A stretch of 64,000 nucleotides of DNA. Source: Gyromitra esculenta (lineage: Eukaryota; Ascomycota; Pezizomycetes; Pezizales; Discinaceae). The stretch is from positions 558,001 through 622,000 of the forward strand of contig JBCAML010000017.1 of assembly GCA_038503075.1 (NCBI GenBank). Reading direction: 5' to 3'. Of the stretch, positions 24,951 through 36,624 are shown piece after piece. The notes below the pieces were generated by a model. That model had not been told where the DNA came from. It did not search any database and saw nothing but the letters and a program-made list of their open reading frames with translations. Position numbers and translations under genes: made by a program. Numbering within the stretch: position 1 is the first letter of the stretch; every line of letters starts with the position of its first letter.

Positions 24951-27008
24951 ATTTCTATTTATTTATTCAGGTAAATTTAGTATTTATTGAGCGGCGGGTA
25001 CATCGTTTATTCATCCATTTCTCGCGTTTGGGATAGCGAGAACATACATGTATTGTCTCTTTACTACATGTAGTCTCTTTGATACGTGTAGCAGTTTCTT
25101 TGTTTCCTGTTAAACTTCCTTGTCATCGTTCCTTCCTTTCTACGTAGGTAGATTTGATCAACTAATAGAGTTGTCGAGAGAGCTCGAGATTATTGTATGG
25201 TCAACCCTTCGTAGTAGGTCTATCCGCACTAATACATGTATTCATAAAGTACTCAACGGAGAAAAAGATAATCGAGTGATTTTATATGATTCGTAAGTGA
25301 TCCGTGACTTGAACATTGATTGCTGATTTTCTGTCTAGGTGGGAATGATTAAATTACTAACCGATTTTCGGTCCTAGTTAGGCTTGACTCTATTTTCTTA
25401 AGACCTACCCTGGGTTTTTAGGTTTTTTCTTTCCCAAGCCTTAAATTGGAACAGTATTTCTCTGAGGCCATCCTAAGAACAATCGGCAACATCCCCTTTT
25501 TATTCCTCTAGGCCCTAATCCCAGAGAAGATGTATACTAATACGGTGTCATTATATTTACCTATGCTATGTTGTAGAATACTTTGTTATGGTGACCTTAG
25601 CTAGTTAGCCGTTTTTGCTTTTATCACCTAGAAAATGGTATATACTCTCAACGTGTTTTAGAGCGATCTCTTCTCACAATAGAGACTCAAATCTACATGT
25701 GCTAACACCGCGATTATGGTCCGTGAGACGTTTCTGAGCAGTTCTCGTTCTGAGGCTTTTGTTATGACCTGCTCTAGTTAGATCACGGGATAACACATGT
25801 TACGGCTGTGATATGCAATGCAGCTAATGCTTCCATCCGACTCTCATTAGTGATTAATGGTTGATCTAGAGAGTGAATAATGTGCCTTGCTTGAGTTTCT
25901 CCTATAGTAATAGTTCTAAAGTACTAGATCTCATTCACTAGAAGATAACGAATATATCTATATATCTGAGCTTAGCGGTGAAGAAGGTAAAAGAAAGAAA
26001 GATTATAGAGAGGCCTGGAAACTCTATATTTACGGCCAACGAGTCTATATGGAGCGAAGATATAGGGTATCTTTACTAATAGGTAGGAGAACCACTGTCG
26101 CCTTTACTAATAGAACCCCATTAGGGCAAATCCTATAGAAACCAACGAGGAAACAGAAACATGACAAACTAATGGAATGTCTTGATTAGGAAGTGTACAC
26201 ATATATCCAGTACATTCTATGTGTATCATGTATGCAGAAATACCATGACGTACTCAGCATAGACCTTTCCATGATGATGAAGTTCTTGTTTTCTTATTTC
26301 TTGTTATCCCTAACCTACTGTACATGTAGGCTTATGATAGCATTCACTTGGCAATGAACTACGGGTGTAGGGGAAAATCTGTCACTAGGTGGCGGTGCTG
26401 GCAGTGTAAAACTTGACCGCCAACTCAACTCAAGGTCACGGGGGCCCTTAAATTTTTACAGCAAGCTTACAGGAAGTAGGGGGGCTTCATAGAGGGTGAA
26501 TTAAATGTTACCTCGCGAAAGAAGAGCATTAGAATGTCGAGCATGAAGATAGGCACCGCCGCCAGCACCGCTGCCTGGTGACATATTTTTCCCTACTTGC
26601 TAGAAGCATACAAACCGGAAAACATGGGGGGTATGGTTTTCTATGCCACGGAACCCGTGCCTGATGTCGCAGCACACAAAGCCACACACCCCATGTTTTC
26701 CAGTTCGTATGCCTGCTAACAAGTACACCTGTAGAATAATTCAGAGTGTTGTTGGCACAAAGCTTCTTGACGTCCACGTTTCACAGGATATCGAAAACAA
26801 CCAAGATCACGTGCGCGAGACGCGTTAATTGAGATCAGATAAGCAGCAGGTTTCCCTCAAAGTACGGCTTCACGCGTACAATCATAGTAGCGCGCCGTTC
26901 ATCGGGTTTATCCGCTCCCCTCGCGCGAAATCTCCCTTTATACGCCCGACCGCATCTTATAAAGGAATCAGTCACCCACAGCTCTATAATAAATCACCAC
27001 ATCACCCA
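24951..27008. other. spacer with TACATGTA cluster and a foldback element
   Basis: Immediately downstream of the MYND gene there are TACATGTA palindromes at 25045, 25065, 25233 and 26321. A short inverted-repeat element sits at 26594-26725. A TTTATA-type promoter signal and CT-rich sequence precede the ATG at 27009. No gene is seen in between. Confidence 0.55.
26594..26725. mobile_element. MITE-like foldback element with about 43-bp inverted arms
   Basis: The left arm begins at 26596 with CTTGCTAGAAGCATAC and the right arm, read on the other strand, begins CTTGTTAGCAGGCATAC. Both continue into GGAAAACATGGGG. The arms pair with few mismatches around a loop of about 40 bp. TA flanks both ends, consistent with a Tc1/mariner-type target duplication. 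There is no coding capacity. Confidence 0.75.
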
Positions 27009-29674
27009 ATGTACCCAGTGGCGCTGTCTTCATCACGTAGCAGGCCTTTGTTTCCTCCGCTCCCCGAGGATCCCATATCAGATAGCTTTCTTCGTGAAGC
27101 TGAGATCATCTCTCGTGATTCTTCATCCTCAGACGACGATACCGAAAAAGTGGCCAAGCGGCGCCGCATGCTGAAACACGCGGAAAGCTACTTGCGCGGA
27201 GAGCCGTTATATCTGCATTCGGCAAGACTACGAGGGCCAGTGGTCAGGAATCCATGGGGAAAGGCAGTGAGACAAGTGAAGAGGAAGGACAAAGGCGAGG
27301 AAGCTGATGGGGGGGGCAGGAAGAGATTAAAGAGATGCAACACTGGGGATGAGAGGGTGGTGGATGGAGAAGAGATCTCGCCAGCGCCAACACAAGTAAA
27401 TAAAGGTAAGGGGATATTAATGAGCAGAGGAACAAATACAATTGACGATATTGTATCTGAGGTCTCGGCCCCTACGCCTCTACGGGTGAGATCTTCAACT
27501 GCATCCAATGTTCCTGATCGGTCTCACTCCCGTTCTCCTGTATTGAGGGCTAGGAGTGATAAGAAGTATACCTCGGGACTGGACAGACACAATTCGCCTT
27601 TCAGCACATCTAAGCAAACTGACGATGAGGCCACCCCTTTCAGAACCCCCGTCAAAAAAAGGTTAGAGAAGACTCCTATTGAAGTACCTCCAGTATGCTC
27701 GCCGGGCACCTTCTATCATCGACTCCGGAAACCGCAAAATCTCACCTTGGCCCTTAAATCAGCTGCAACCCATCAAAAAAGTGTTGGTACTAGCTATACA
27801 CCGCCTCAAGAATCCCGGGGTTCGAATTCGAAATCCACACACTCAGTCTCCACGCGTAGTATCAAGGAGCATGAAACAGTGTCGGATACCATAATTCTCG
27901 AGAAACCAACGTCCCCTTCTTTAGATGTCGGTCTGAAAAAGAAGAAAAAAAGGCAAAAGATAAATTTCGCAGCAAAGTCGCCATTCCTATACCGAACGCC
28001 TGAACGAATTAAACTATCTAGAGGGAGAAAGAAAAGGACAAGTATTGTCAAGGAGCCTAAAACGGATATCCCACAACCTGACCCGACCCTAGAAACGGAA
28101 GCTGTGGGCTTAACAGGGCTGGGGCACGACACGGAAAGATTCGAGGACACGAGCAGAAATTCCAATCTAGAGAGAGTCAAGGGCGCAAGCAGGGTTCCTG
28201 AAATGGAGAGAGTCGAGGACGCGAGCAGGGGTCCTGATATGGAGAGAGTCGAGGACGCAAGCAAGAGTCCCGATATGAGGAGAGTCGAGGATGTAAACGG
28301 GAATCCAAAGGAACAGGTTCTTAATGATTGGCTCAATATTCATGTTGCGGCATCGCAGAGTATTCAAATACAGGACAATGATACTTCCGAAAAAAGGGAA
28401 AATGCAAATCGTACAGTAGAAAAACCCGATTCTGCAACGTAAGAAACCTGAATCTTTGATCTCAAGAAATTACAAGTACTAATCAGTACAGATCTACCCT
28501 CCTTATCGAAACGTCGATTAAACTAGCACTGTTACCCAATGGCCTCTCTATGACCGAAGAATCCGTGGAAGCCTCGAAGGTACCTGTATTACCACTTGAA
28601 GAAGTCTCACCTCTACCAATGGATACAGCTACCCCACAGGACACACTTCCAATCCCACCCCAGCCGGAGACTGTAGTAGAACCATCACTAAACCCAGAAT
28701 CTGAAAAGAAGCAGACACATCCTCTGCCCGATTCCGATACAGCTCCTATAAATCCTCAGCCCGCTATACCCAAGTCTCCTATCCACCTACCACAACCACC
28801 AGAGGCCACAGAGCAAGCCCAGCCAGAGACAACCGACAGTGAACTTAGTTTATCAGAAGCAGAGATGCAACTGCAGTCTCAAGCCGCCTCATGGCAAAAC
28901 ACACAATACCAAGTTCTTGCCGCCCAAAAATGCTTCTACGATGCCCTCCAAGAGTCCCCTATATTTAGTCCTTATCTCTCAGTCGAGACCCCAGGCCGTG
29001 ACCTCTTACGGCCGGTATCCTTTTTCGATAGCGAACCTAGAGTAAAGGAGACCCCACGACCGAGTGATGATAAAGCAGCGAATGGAGAGAGCATGTCTTC
29101 GCCCTTTAAGACACCTGGATTTACTGGCATGGGCGTTAGGTGGGGAAGCGGAGACCGTTTAGACAGAAATACACTCATATCACCTTTCAAAACGCCGTTT
29201 GGAGAAGGCGAAGAGTCTTCTTCAGGGACTGCATTCACGCCTTTCCGTGCATTTGCTACGCCGGAATCTAGCCCTAAGCAGCCCGTTGGGGGAACACTCG
29301 TCACACCAAAATTCTCGCCGCCGGGTGAACAAGCGCAACAACTGGATACAGCAGCCAAGAAGACGGTAACATTCGGTGGTGGATTCGGCCTTCTCGACAA
29401 CGATGGCGATGACGATGACGAACCAACTGACGGGAGTCTCAGGAGTGGGTTTAGTCCAGTAGGTTTTGGAGAGCGGGGAGCAAAGGAAGGGAAAGAGTTG
29501 GTGGAGGAAGTAATGGGATTCATGGGTGGTGGTGTTTGGGATATTGATGAGGAACTGAAAAAGATGGCTGGAGATAGTACTAATACACCTAGTGGGACAA
29601 CGAGTACGTCCGGAATGAGAAGGAAGGGGAGGGAGAGCAGTCTTAAAAAAAGGTTATACGGAAAAAGGACTTAA
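27009..29674 (+). CDS. conserved fungal low-complexity (probably nuclear) protein, 'protamine P1'-like in fungal annotations
   Basis: Two exons, 27009-28438 and 28492-29674, joined by a 53-bp intron (GTAAGA...TACAG) whose phase 2/1 match restores one frame: 871 codons, 870 aa. I chose the ATG at 27009 (MYPVALSSSR) because the frame upstream has no ATG. An N-terminal block YLRGEPLYLHSARLRG followed by NPWGK, and C-terminal AFATPESSPKQP and WDIDEELKKMAG, resemble a Pezizomycotina protein often labelled protamine P1; this match is from memory. The chain is rich in Ser, Pro, Lys and Arg with SPFKTP and TPFRT motifs that could be CDK sites. Around residues 384-435 there are four imperfect repeats of about 15 residues, of the type PxMERVEDASR. 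Function unknown. Confidence 0.75.
28160..28310 (+). repeat. in-gene tandem repeat coding for four copies of P-x-M-E-R-V-E-D-A-S-R type units
   Basis: A 45-bp unit is repeated with point changes inside exon 1 of the low-complexity gene. All copies remain in frame. Confidence 0.75.
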
Positions 29675-31198
29675 GATGAGAGAAAGAAAACAAACCCAGT
29701 ATGCTGCGATATGTAGACCGAATTTGTTCGTGGTAGTGGTGTTCTGGCTTTTTGGGTTATGATTTTCTTTTGTATTAAATACATGGAGCGGATACATGTA
29801 GTTGCGTGCTAATTACCTTACGAAGTTAAATCCGACAGTGGCAGTAGCAAAGGGATTTTGTGATGTGTAATTGTTTAGTTGAATCTTTGTCGTTGCCACT
29901 TGTGGAAGTTATCGTAGTAATTTACTAGTTTCCTGGCAACTACATGTAATATATGATAATTCGGCTCTAGAGCAATATTTAATCACGGTATATCACTCGT
30001 TGATAAAGACCTCGTGTTTTGCTGAATATATGAGGCCTTAGTCGAAATACGAATCTAGTGACTTTAACTAGATTAATCTATGAAATTTTATGCCCGGGCC
30101 GTTGTGGAGCGTGTTAGTAGATCTAGTGCTTCAGAAATATATGTAGATATTGAAATTTTTGATAATTCGATTACGAGTACCAATTTAATGTAACCACTAA
30201 CCGATATTGAAAAAGGGCAAATGATCTCAGAATGAGGCCCATTAAGTATGCACTTTAAGGAAGCTCAGAGCATTTGAGGTTGGGTTGGTGCTACACGTGT
30301 TCTCCCCCATTAGCAACAGCAAAAAATACCTTTGCCATTGCCCTACTAGCGCCAATGATCCTACAATCGACACAGTATAAACATCCCTCCAACTACCCTT
30401 CGTTCCTTTCTTTATTCATCAACTAGCCTGTGATTCAAGTTCACAGTAATGGCTCTGTTTACGTCTCCAGCATTCAGGGGGGCGAGATTAACTCTTTAGT
30501 ATTATTTCTCTAGTTGCTGACGAGGGGGTGAGGCTACTGAGGGCTTGTATTCTATCTGCTTGCCTGTCTTTCGTGTTAAGGTTGACTGACACGTACTAGG
30601 CTATTCTTTCGCAATATTTCGCCTTTTTCTGTGTCTTGGTAGAGTAACTATCTTCCGTTAGAATACGACAATTTCCCGCAAAAAATTTGCCCTCTCAACA
30701 AGCTATGCGAAGTATCTCGCATCTAGTCAGTTGTGGCATTTGAGACTGGTCTATGTCTCATGGCCACTTATCTAGTTTCGAGAGAAGAAATATCTACGAC
30801 TGGAATTCGCTCATCTCCATTAAATAATTGCTCATATCTTTGCCTGGTTGGTCGGTATTGCAAAAATCGCACTATGCCACAGGTCTCTGAGAGTTTGTGT
30901 GGAAAATTATTGACAGGGCATCACTCGGACGATTATTCTACAACAGCAACAGTTATTGCTTCTAGAAGCGCGGGGTTACACAATCTCAAGTATTGAGAGC
31001 TAGTAAACCGTTTAGGGTGTCACAGTTTGTGTGAGGTACTTGCCTTTTTCGTAGGCATATAAAGGAGCAACTAGAGGGAACACAGTTTCACACACGAATA
31101 TATTTAGACGGGCAAGTCCCATCAAATTTTATATAATATCATCCATCGGCAAACCAGATTAGCCTGCATCCAGCTAAGAACGTACGCGTTGGAGCTTC
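29675..31198. other. spacer between convergent genes
   Basis: TACATGTA copies lie at 29793 and 29941, just after the upstream gene's stop. At 30375-30450 there is a TATAAA box, a pyrimidine-rich stretch and an ATG opening a frame of only 16 codons, which looks like a promoter without a gene. A second TATAAA-like box sits at about 31057. Nothing else is supported. Confidence 0.45.
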
Positions 31199-32122
31199 TT
31201 AGAGCTCAATTTCAAGGATCTTCGCCCGATATTCGAGATATTCTTTCACCACGTCTATTAATACCTCACTGTCATCGTATAGTTCTTCAAAGAGAGAATC
31301 TGCACCTTTTTTTGGTCCGAGAATATCTGGCAAAATGCTACCATCATACATCGCATAAAGAGCTAACCGAACTTGTTCAATCCCTCTAATTGCTAGCTTC
31401 GAATGTTTGAACGGGAGATTCTCGCCAATCTTGGGGAAGAGCATGCTATGTATAGCCTCCTTTGCCCCGTCGTCTAGACTCTCAAAGTAACCTTTCCAGC
31501 AGTGCGAATGACCGCCCATATTGTGTCTCCCCGGGCACTTTGCCGTTTTACAACCTAACCTCTGCGTCGCTTCCGGCACACACGCCAAGTAAAGGGTCAA
31601 ATACTGGTAGAAGGCGCGATCGATGCAGATTTTCTGGTCTGGGCTAAGCAGTACCGAGCTCGTCAACACGATTGGCAAAGCTTCAGTGCGGCCCAGGAAA
31701 TAATCTTGTATGGCAGCAATACCCCGTATAATTCTTGGTCTGAATTCTTCAATACTGGCCTTGTATTTAAGAAGCTGGATCATTTCAGCTTCCCCGATTC
31801 TCGTGCCCTGTCCAAGAACACCGTATTCGGATTCGTCAACATAGCTACCGTTCTCTTCATCTGTGAGAACGAGCCGGGAGATGTCTAAACCACTATCTGT
31901 TTCTCGGTAGAGCTGGCTCTGCTGGACTAACAGCTGGTAAGCGTGCTCCCAGAGTTGACCGAATTGCGTACGCGCGATCGCTCCGCAAATCCCGTACTGG
32001 TTGTCCTCAAAGAATTTCCGAAAGACCGAGTGGGTGCCGATAAACAATTCAAGATCTTCAAAGGAGGCGAAATGCTTCATTGTTTCAAGTAGGATTTCTG
32101 CGGGGAGGCCGGCGAAAGACAT
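31199..32122 (-). CDS. F-box domain protein
   Basis: Single exon, 307 aa from the ATG at 32122; the frame is open upstream but has no ATG there and runs through a poly-T stretch. The first residues MSFAGLPAEILLETMKHF, followed by FEDLELFIGTHSVFRKFF, form a standard N-terminal F-box (L-P-x-E-I-L), the Skp1-binding part of SCF ubiquitin ligases. The rest is alpha-helical without WD or LRR repeats. It contains a short Cys/His patch, CKTAKCPGRHNMGGHSHC, that could bind a metal. This is the usual look of the large, fast-evolving fungal F-box group; the target is unknown. Confidence 0.82.
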   Translation of the reverse strand: MSFAGLPAEILLETMKHFASFEDLELFIGTHSVFRKFFEDNQYGICGAIARTQFGQLWEHAYQLLVQQSQLYRETDSGLDISRLVLTDEENGSYVDESEYGVLGQGTRIGEAEMIQLLKYKASIEEFRPRIIRGIAAIQDYFLGRTEALPIVLTSSVLLSPDQKICIDRAFYQYLTLYLACVPEATQRLGCKTAKCPGRHNMGGHSHCWKGYFESLDDGAKEAIHSMLFPKIGENLPFKHSKLAIRGIEQVRLALYAMYDGSILPDILGPKKGADSLFEELYDDSEVLIDVVKEYLEYRAKILEIEL

Positions 32123-32575
32123 TTTTTTTTTTAGCAATACCCGGTTGAGAGAAGGGCTATAGCCACCAAAAGACCAAGCGACTCTTTTTTTTTTACCTGG
32201 CAATTAATTATAGTCCGTACCAACTCTTGAAGGAGAAGTATTTATACCTCCCAGAGACATTTCCATCATGAAAATCCTCCATTAATCACAAAAAAAAGGT
32301 ACGGAAACCATGTATGTACCCGCGAATCAACGCTTGAAAACGCTTCAGTTGAAACCATTCCTCAGCATTCCATGAGTCCAACTTGATCCCCCCCAATCTC
32401 AGAATACGTACGCATATACAATCAGACTCCCAAAACCATTATGTGGTCAACATGAACCACAAAAAGTGCATAACTCTAGGTGTAAAAGGAAAGATGCCCA
32501 ACCCATAACCATCCTTCGTTCTCCACCGCTCCCAATATCCCCATTAACCACACCCCACCCCCGCCCCCCCCAAAA
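32123..32575. other. short spacer
   Basis: Upstream region of the F-box gene (minus) and of the small Cys-rich candidate (plus). Pyrimidine-rich before 32576. No other feature is seen. Confidence 0.5.
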
Positions 32576-32752
32576 ATGTGCATCCAAATCACCACCACCT
32601 TTTTCTGCGACCACGAAGTTACAACAACCATCAGCACAAAACCCTTCTGCGCCCGAACACCCGGAAAACACAATTCCCAAACAATCACCGAAGCCAAAGA
32701 AACAATCTGCCCAGCCTGCCAAAAAAAAAAGGTGAGCGAGCCATTCTTATGA
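32576..32752 (+). CDS. small Cys-rich, probably zinc-binding protein (candidate)
   Basis: A 58-codon frame opens at the ATG at 32576: MCIQITTTFFCDHEVTTTIS, then C at residue 25, and a final C-P-A-C at about residues 45-48 before a Lys run. The spacing (F-x-C-x-H ... C ... C-x2-C) matches a recurrent type of small fungal proteins that begin MC and carry a C-x-H / C-x2-C pair, known to me only as hypotheticals. A GTGAGC donor-like site at about 32732, right after the Lys codons, means the C-terminus may be spliced differently. It is short, so chance cannot be excluded, but the Cys pattern is unlikely by accident. No function proposed. Confidence 0.45.
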   Translation: MCIQITTTFFCDHEVTTTISTKPFCARTPGKHNSQTITEAKETICPACQKKKVSEPFL

Positions 32753-34362
32753 GTTCCTATGCTGCCTCGGCCTTAGTCCGCCACGCACAAACCCTCCTCC
32801 CCACCAAATCCTAGAACAGGGGACACGTTGATAGTAATACTGTGGGTTAAGCAGAACTCCATCATTACCTCAGAAACGAAGCCAGAGGCGGTACTAAATT
32901 CCGGCTCAAGCTCAGGCTCAGTGTCTCAAGGTAGTTAATAGTTTTAAATCCGCTCAGTATCGAGATATTGCCACCACTGGATCTAGAGCTAAGGTGTGTA
33001 TATAGGTTTCTGTTCAAACGTCCACTAAGGTACACAAAAGAGACATCAACAGAACTTAGCACATGAGAAGATGTAAGTATAAGTAGCTAGGCACGCAGCA
33101 GATGGCAAAGGAAGGGGTGAGGGGGGATGAGGGGAGGTGTACTTGATTAATTTAAGAGATAGGTTTAGATTTTTATGTTTTAGATTTGGTTATGATTTAG
33201 AACGTTTGCGGCTATTGTTTTTCTATTATATTTTCCCACTACATGTACTGGTTGTAAATATGAAAAAGGTTTCAAGGAAGTGGTAGCTATATCCCATTTG
33301 AGCTAAATAATAATAGTAGTAGTAATAAGGCTTGCAACAAAGCTAACGTTTCAAAGGCCATAACCCCCGCAGAACTTAGCACAAGTAACTTGAAATTGGA
33401 GATTTTATGTATATGTAGATAAGCAATAGAATAAACAACAGTGGCAAGTTGGTTACGGGGCTAAGAGGTTGATTGTGAATAAGCTATATATAGCTCCACT
33501 TACTCTACGGCCCTTTTTTTTTAGTTAGTAGTCTAGACAGAAGTCGTATGACATAAGCATACATGTATTTAGATCCCTTGGTTCGTAGCACATGACTAAC
33601 ACAGTGCAAGTCCCCCATTCTGGCGATTAGTGGTAGTGATTCTATTGGCGAGGAGGAGTCACTAACTCACTCCTTGTTTGTCAGTGACTACTAAACAGGA
33701 TATAGCTATCACAACCCATCACTCGCGCCATCATCCAACCAAAACCAAAACCAAACCATCGCTCACTAGTTCACTCACCCAGCCGCATAAATTCGCTCAG
33801 TAGTGATTCTGGGTACTGATAATTATATACGACGATATACCCCATGCTGACAAACTAAAAAAACAGGTTACTCCAAAGATATGCCCGTATCCGCTTATTC
33901 GCACACCACACAGCCATTTTCTATGCTAAAACTACACCCTCTCCCGTTCCCTCAGGGAAGAAAAAAGTCATGTTAAAGAAACCATTTCGACTCCAATAAA
34001 AATAAAAATGCCAATAAAGAGAAAGGGATTAAGAAAAAAAACAAATTACACAAAAAAAAAGAAGGGAAACTAACTCCCAATAAGTAGAAGAAAAATCTGC
34101 AAATAACGCCATGCCGTGCGCGTGTTTCTCTTGATAGAAACCTCATGTAGAAATGCGGGAAAGGATAGATGGAGATAGAAAAAAGACAAAATTTCAGAAA
34201 AAACACCCACCAACCAAATTCGCCCAAAAAATCAAACCCGAAAAAAACCCCTTCAGTAAACAATTACCCTCCAAGCACAACCGTATCGATAACCCCGCCC
34301 CAGGAAATATTCAACCTTCCACTTTCCGCCACTTTCCACCAACGTTCCCTACATCATTATCA
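32753..34362. other. spacer, no gene seen
   Basis: AT-rich 1.6 kb between the small candidate gene and the 3' end of ULP1. It has TACATGTA at 33240 and 33560 and several A/T runs near 34000-34260. Open frames here are low complexity. Confidence 0.5.
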
Positions 34363-36624
34363 TCAATCATCTGCCTTCCAAGGCAACAACGACCCCCTCA
34401 GCACTTCCAACATTATCCTATTCCGAATCAATGGCATATCCTCCGCACCGAAAGACACCTTTCCTCCTCTTGCAAGGACTTCTGCCGTCTTAACCGTGAA
34501 CGCACCACAATCATCGAAGTTCGACTGCTGTGGGGCACCTGGCATGACATAGTCGGTCCAATCGGCAAGACTTGTGCCTGTTTCAGCTTCAACATACTCC
34601 CGCATCCTCTGTACAGTATACGTTAGTGAAAACTCTAGAAAAGCAAGAGGGAAAAAAGACTTACCCTGAAATACATCGGCTTGTTTTCCGGGAGGAAATT
34701 ACCGCCTAGTGAATCGTAGTACTCGATTCTCTTCATCCCGAAGTTCGCGACCGCAAGACACCAATGGCTGTTACCAACATGTACTGGTGCAAACAGAAAG
34801 TCCAATTTCAGCATGGCCTTCCCGCCTGCACCTTGTCGGCCTGCCCATCGAGCAACTGCTTTGTGGCCCCCAGCTTCGAGTTTCGGAAAAAAGAACGTAT
34901 TGTGCACCAGGATCCTTTGAGGCTCGCCTGGATGCTCGGCTTTCGAGCGATCAACGACCAGGTTCAGGTAGAAGTTAATAACCTCATCGTTGAGCCAATT
35001 GCCCGATGGGACTCGTAATAAGTCTCGGGTGCCAATGGGAATCTTGAATTTAGTGATGTAGATCTTCTCGCGGCCTGCTCGATTGTCGCGGTTGACTTCG
35101 GTGATGGTTTCTTTGACGAGTTTGGCTTGTTCGGGTGTTAGGAGGGGTATTTTTTCTACCTTGTTCTTGACGGGGGTCAGTATGGATTGACAGCGGATTG
35201 AGTCTCGAGGAATTACATCTGCTTCTCGCATTCTTCTCACATCCTCGGCTCGCTCTTGTCGTCTCCTTGCGACCTCCTCATAACTGTGGAACCCTTCTGC
35301 CTTATCAGCAATAAGTTGCCTTAGAAGAGCTTCGAGTGATTCGTTTTCCGCCTGCGATCGTTGTTGTGATTGGGCGTACTACGTTTTCCATTGTTAGCAT
35401 GGCCCGGGTGCTCCATCCAGACCAATCATTGACCTACAGATTCTCTAATTCTTTTTTCTACACGGCTTCTGTGAGCCAAGAGTCTTGCTGCCCGATTTCG
35501 TATCAATGGAGTTCCCGTATTGTTTTCCCGGGGAGTTCTCGAAGCCCTCATTGCCGTCCAAACATCTTGCGGTAACCTTAGTTTTACAGGGGTGATACCC
35601 AATTCCAGACTAAGTCTCCTCGAAGGCGCAAACGGTGTTCGGCCTGTGGCTCTGTAGACCTCTCTTCGTTGTAGGTGTAAAGGGAATCTAGACACAATAG
35701 GTGGGTTATTTGATTCGAAATAGCTATGGGCCTCCCTACGGGCTAGTGCTCTCTGGAGCATTTTTCTCGCACCGTGCCTTCTTTTAAGTGGCTCGGCAAA
35801 GAATGGCATTTCAGTTTGCACAAGCGGGCTACTGGTAGCGGGTTGTAATATTGGACCCATCTTTGCTGTTGAGGAGCGGATGGGTTTGGCTGTGGCTGTG
35901 GCTGTGGCTGTGATTGGCTTTTTAAATATATTTCCACCTTCATCTTCAGAAGAGGAGGCCAGAGGTGAGGGAAGTTGCTGAGTCGGAGGAGTCTGTCCAC
36001 CCATCGAGGTCGGTGCCTTGATCTTTAAAGCTGCGCGGTTATTGTTTGTTGGTAAATGTGTTGTTTCTTTGTTTGAAATCTGGGTGGATGTTGATTGCAT
36101 TGTTGGAACAATTGATTCCTCTTTGTCTGGCTCACCGCCTGACGTTGAGCCGCCTAGACACCGTGAGCGAACTTTAATTTTTTAAGCGTAGTAACAAATG
36201 GCAAACAAAACCTACCATCCTCAGGTGAACTGTCAACACGAACACGTTTTTGTGGTGATTCAGGAGTCTCATCAACATGCGTTGGCTCAGTAGTTGATGC
36301 ATCGATTCTAATAACGCCCTTCAAAGTCTCCCAAATGCTCGACAAAAGCCAAATGGCACTCATGTTGCTGGACGCAGACACGTTTCTTCCAACCAGCGAG
36401 CTGGAGGGGGGTGGAGGAGTAACTGCAGCAGGAGGAGATTGCGATAGGGTGGGTGGTACTGAGACAGCGAGAAATCCGTCGCGCTTCCTCTTGCGCGGGA
36501 CTTCTGATGACGTCGAAGATGTGGGGGAAGGCGATGAGGGTGCAGGGGATGGATGGTGAGAAAGCGAACTTGCAGATGTGGATACAGAGGAAGTGATCAG
36601 ATAAGGGGCAGCAGCAGAAGCCAT
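34363..36624 (-). CDS. ULP1: SUMO-specific cysteine protease, Ulp1-like (peptidase family C48)
   Basis: Four exons, 36624-36216, 36153-35438, 35378-34665 and 34608-34363, joining to 695 codons, 694 aa. The C-terminal 230 residues carry the C48 fold with the complete catalytic set: WLNDEVINFYLNLV, His in HVGNSHWCLAV, Asp in IEYYDSLGG, Gln in PQQSNFDDCG and nucleophile Cys in the same motif. Ulp1 matures SUMO and removes it from targets, usually at the nuclear pore. The N-terminal 400 residues are disordered, Ser/Pro-rich, with a basic KRKRD segment (likely nuclear signal) and an Ala-Thr dipeptide run (about residues 196-202). A conserved-looking helix, YEEVARRRQERAEDVRRMRE, precedes the protease. 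The start is the first good ATG (MASAAAPYL). Confidence 0.93.
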
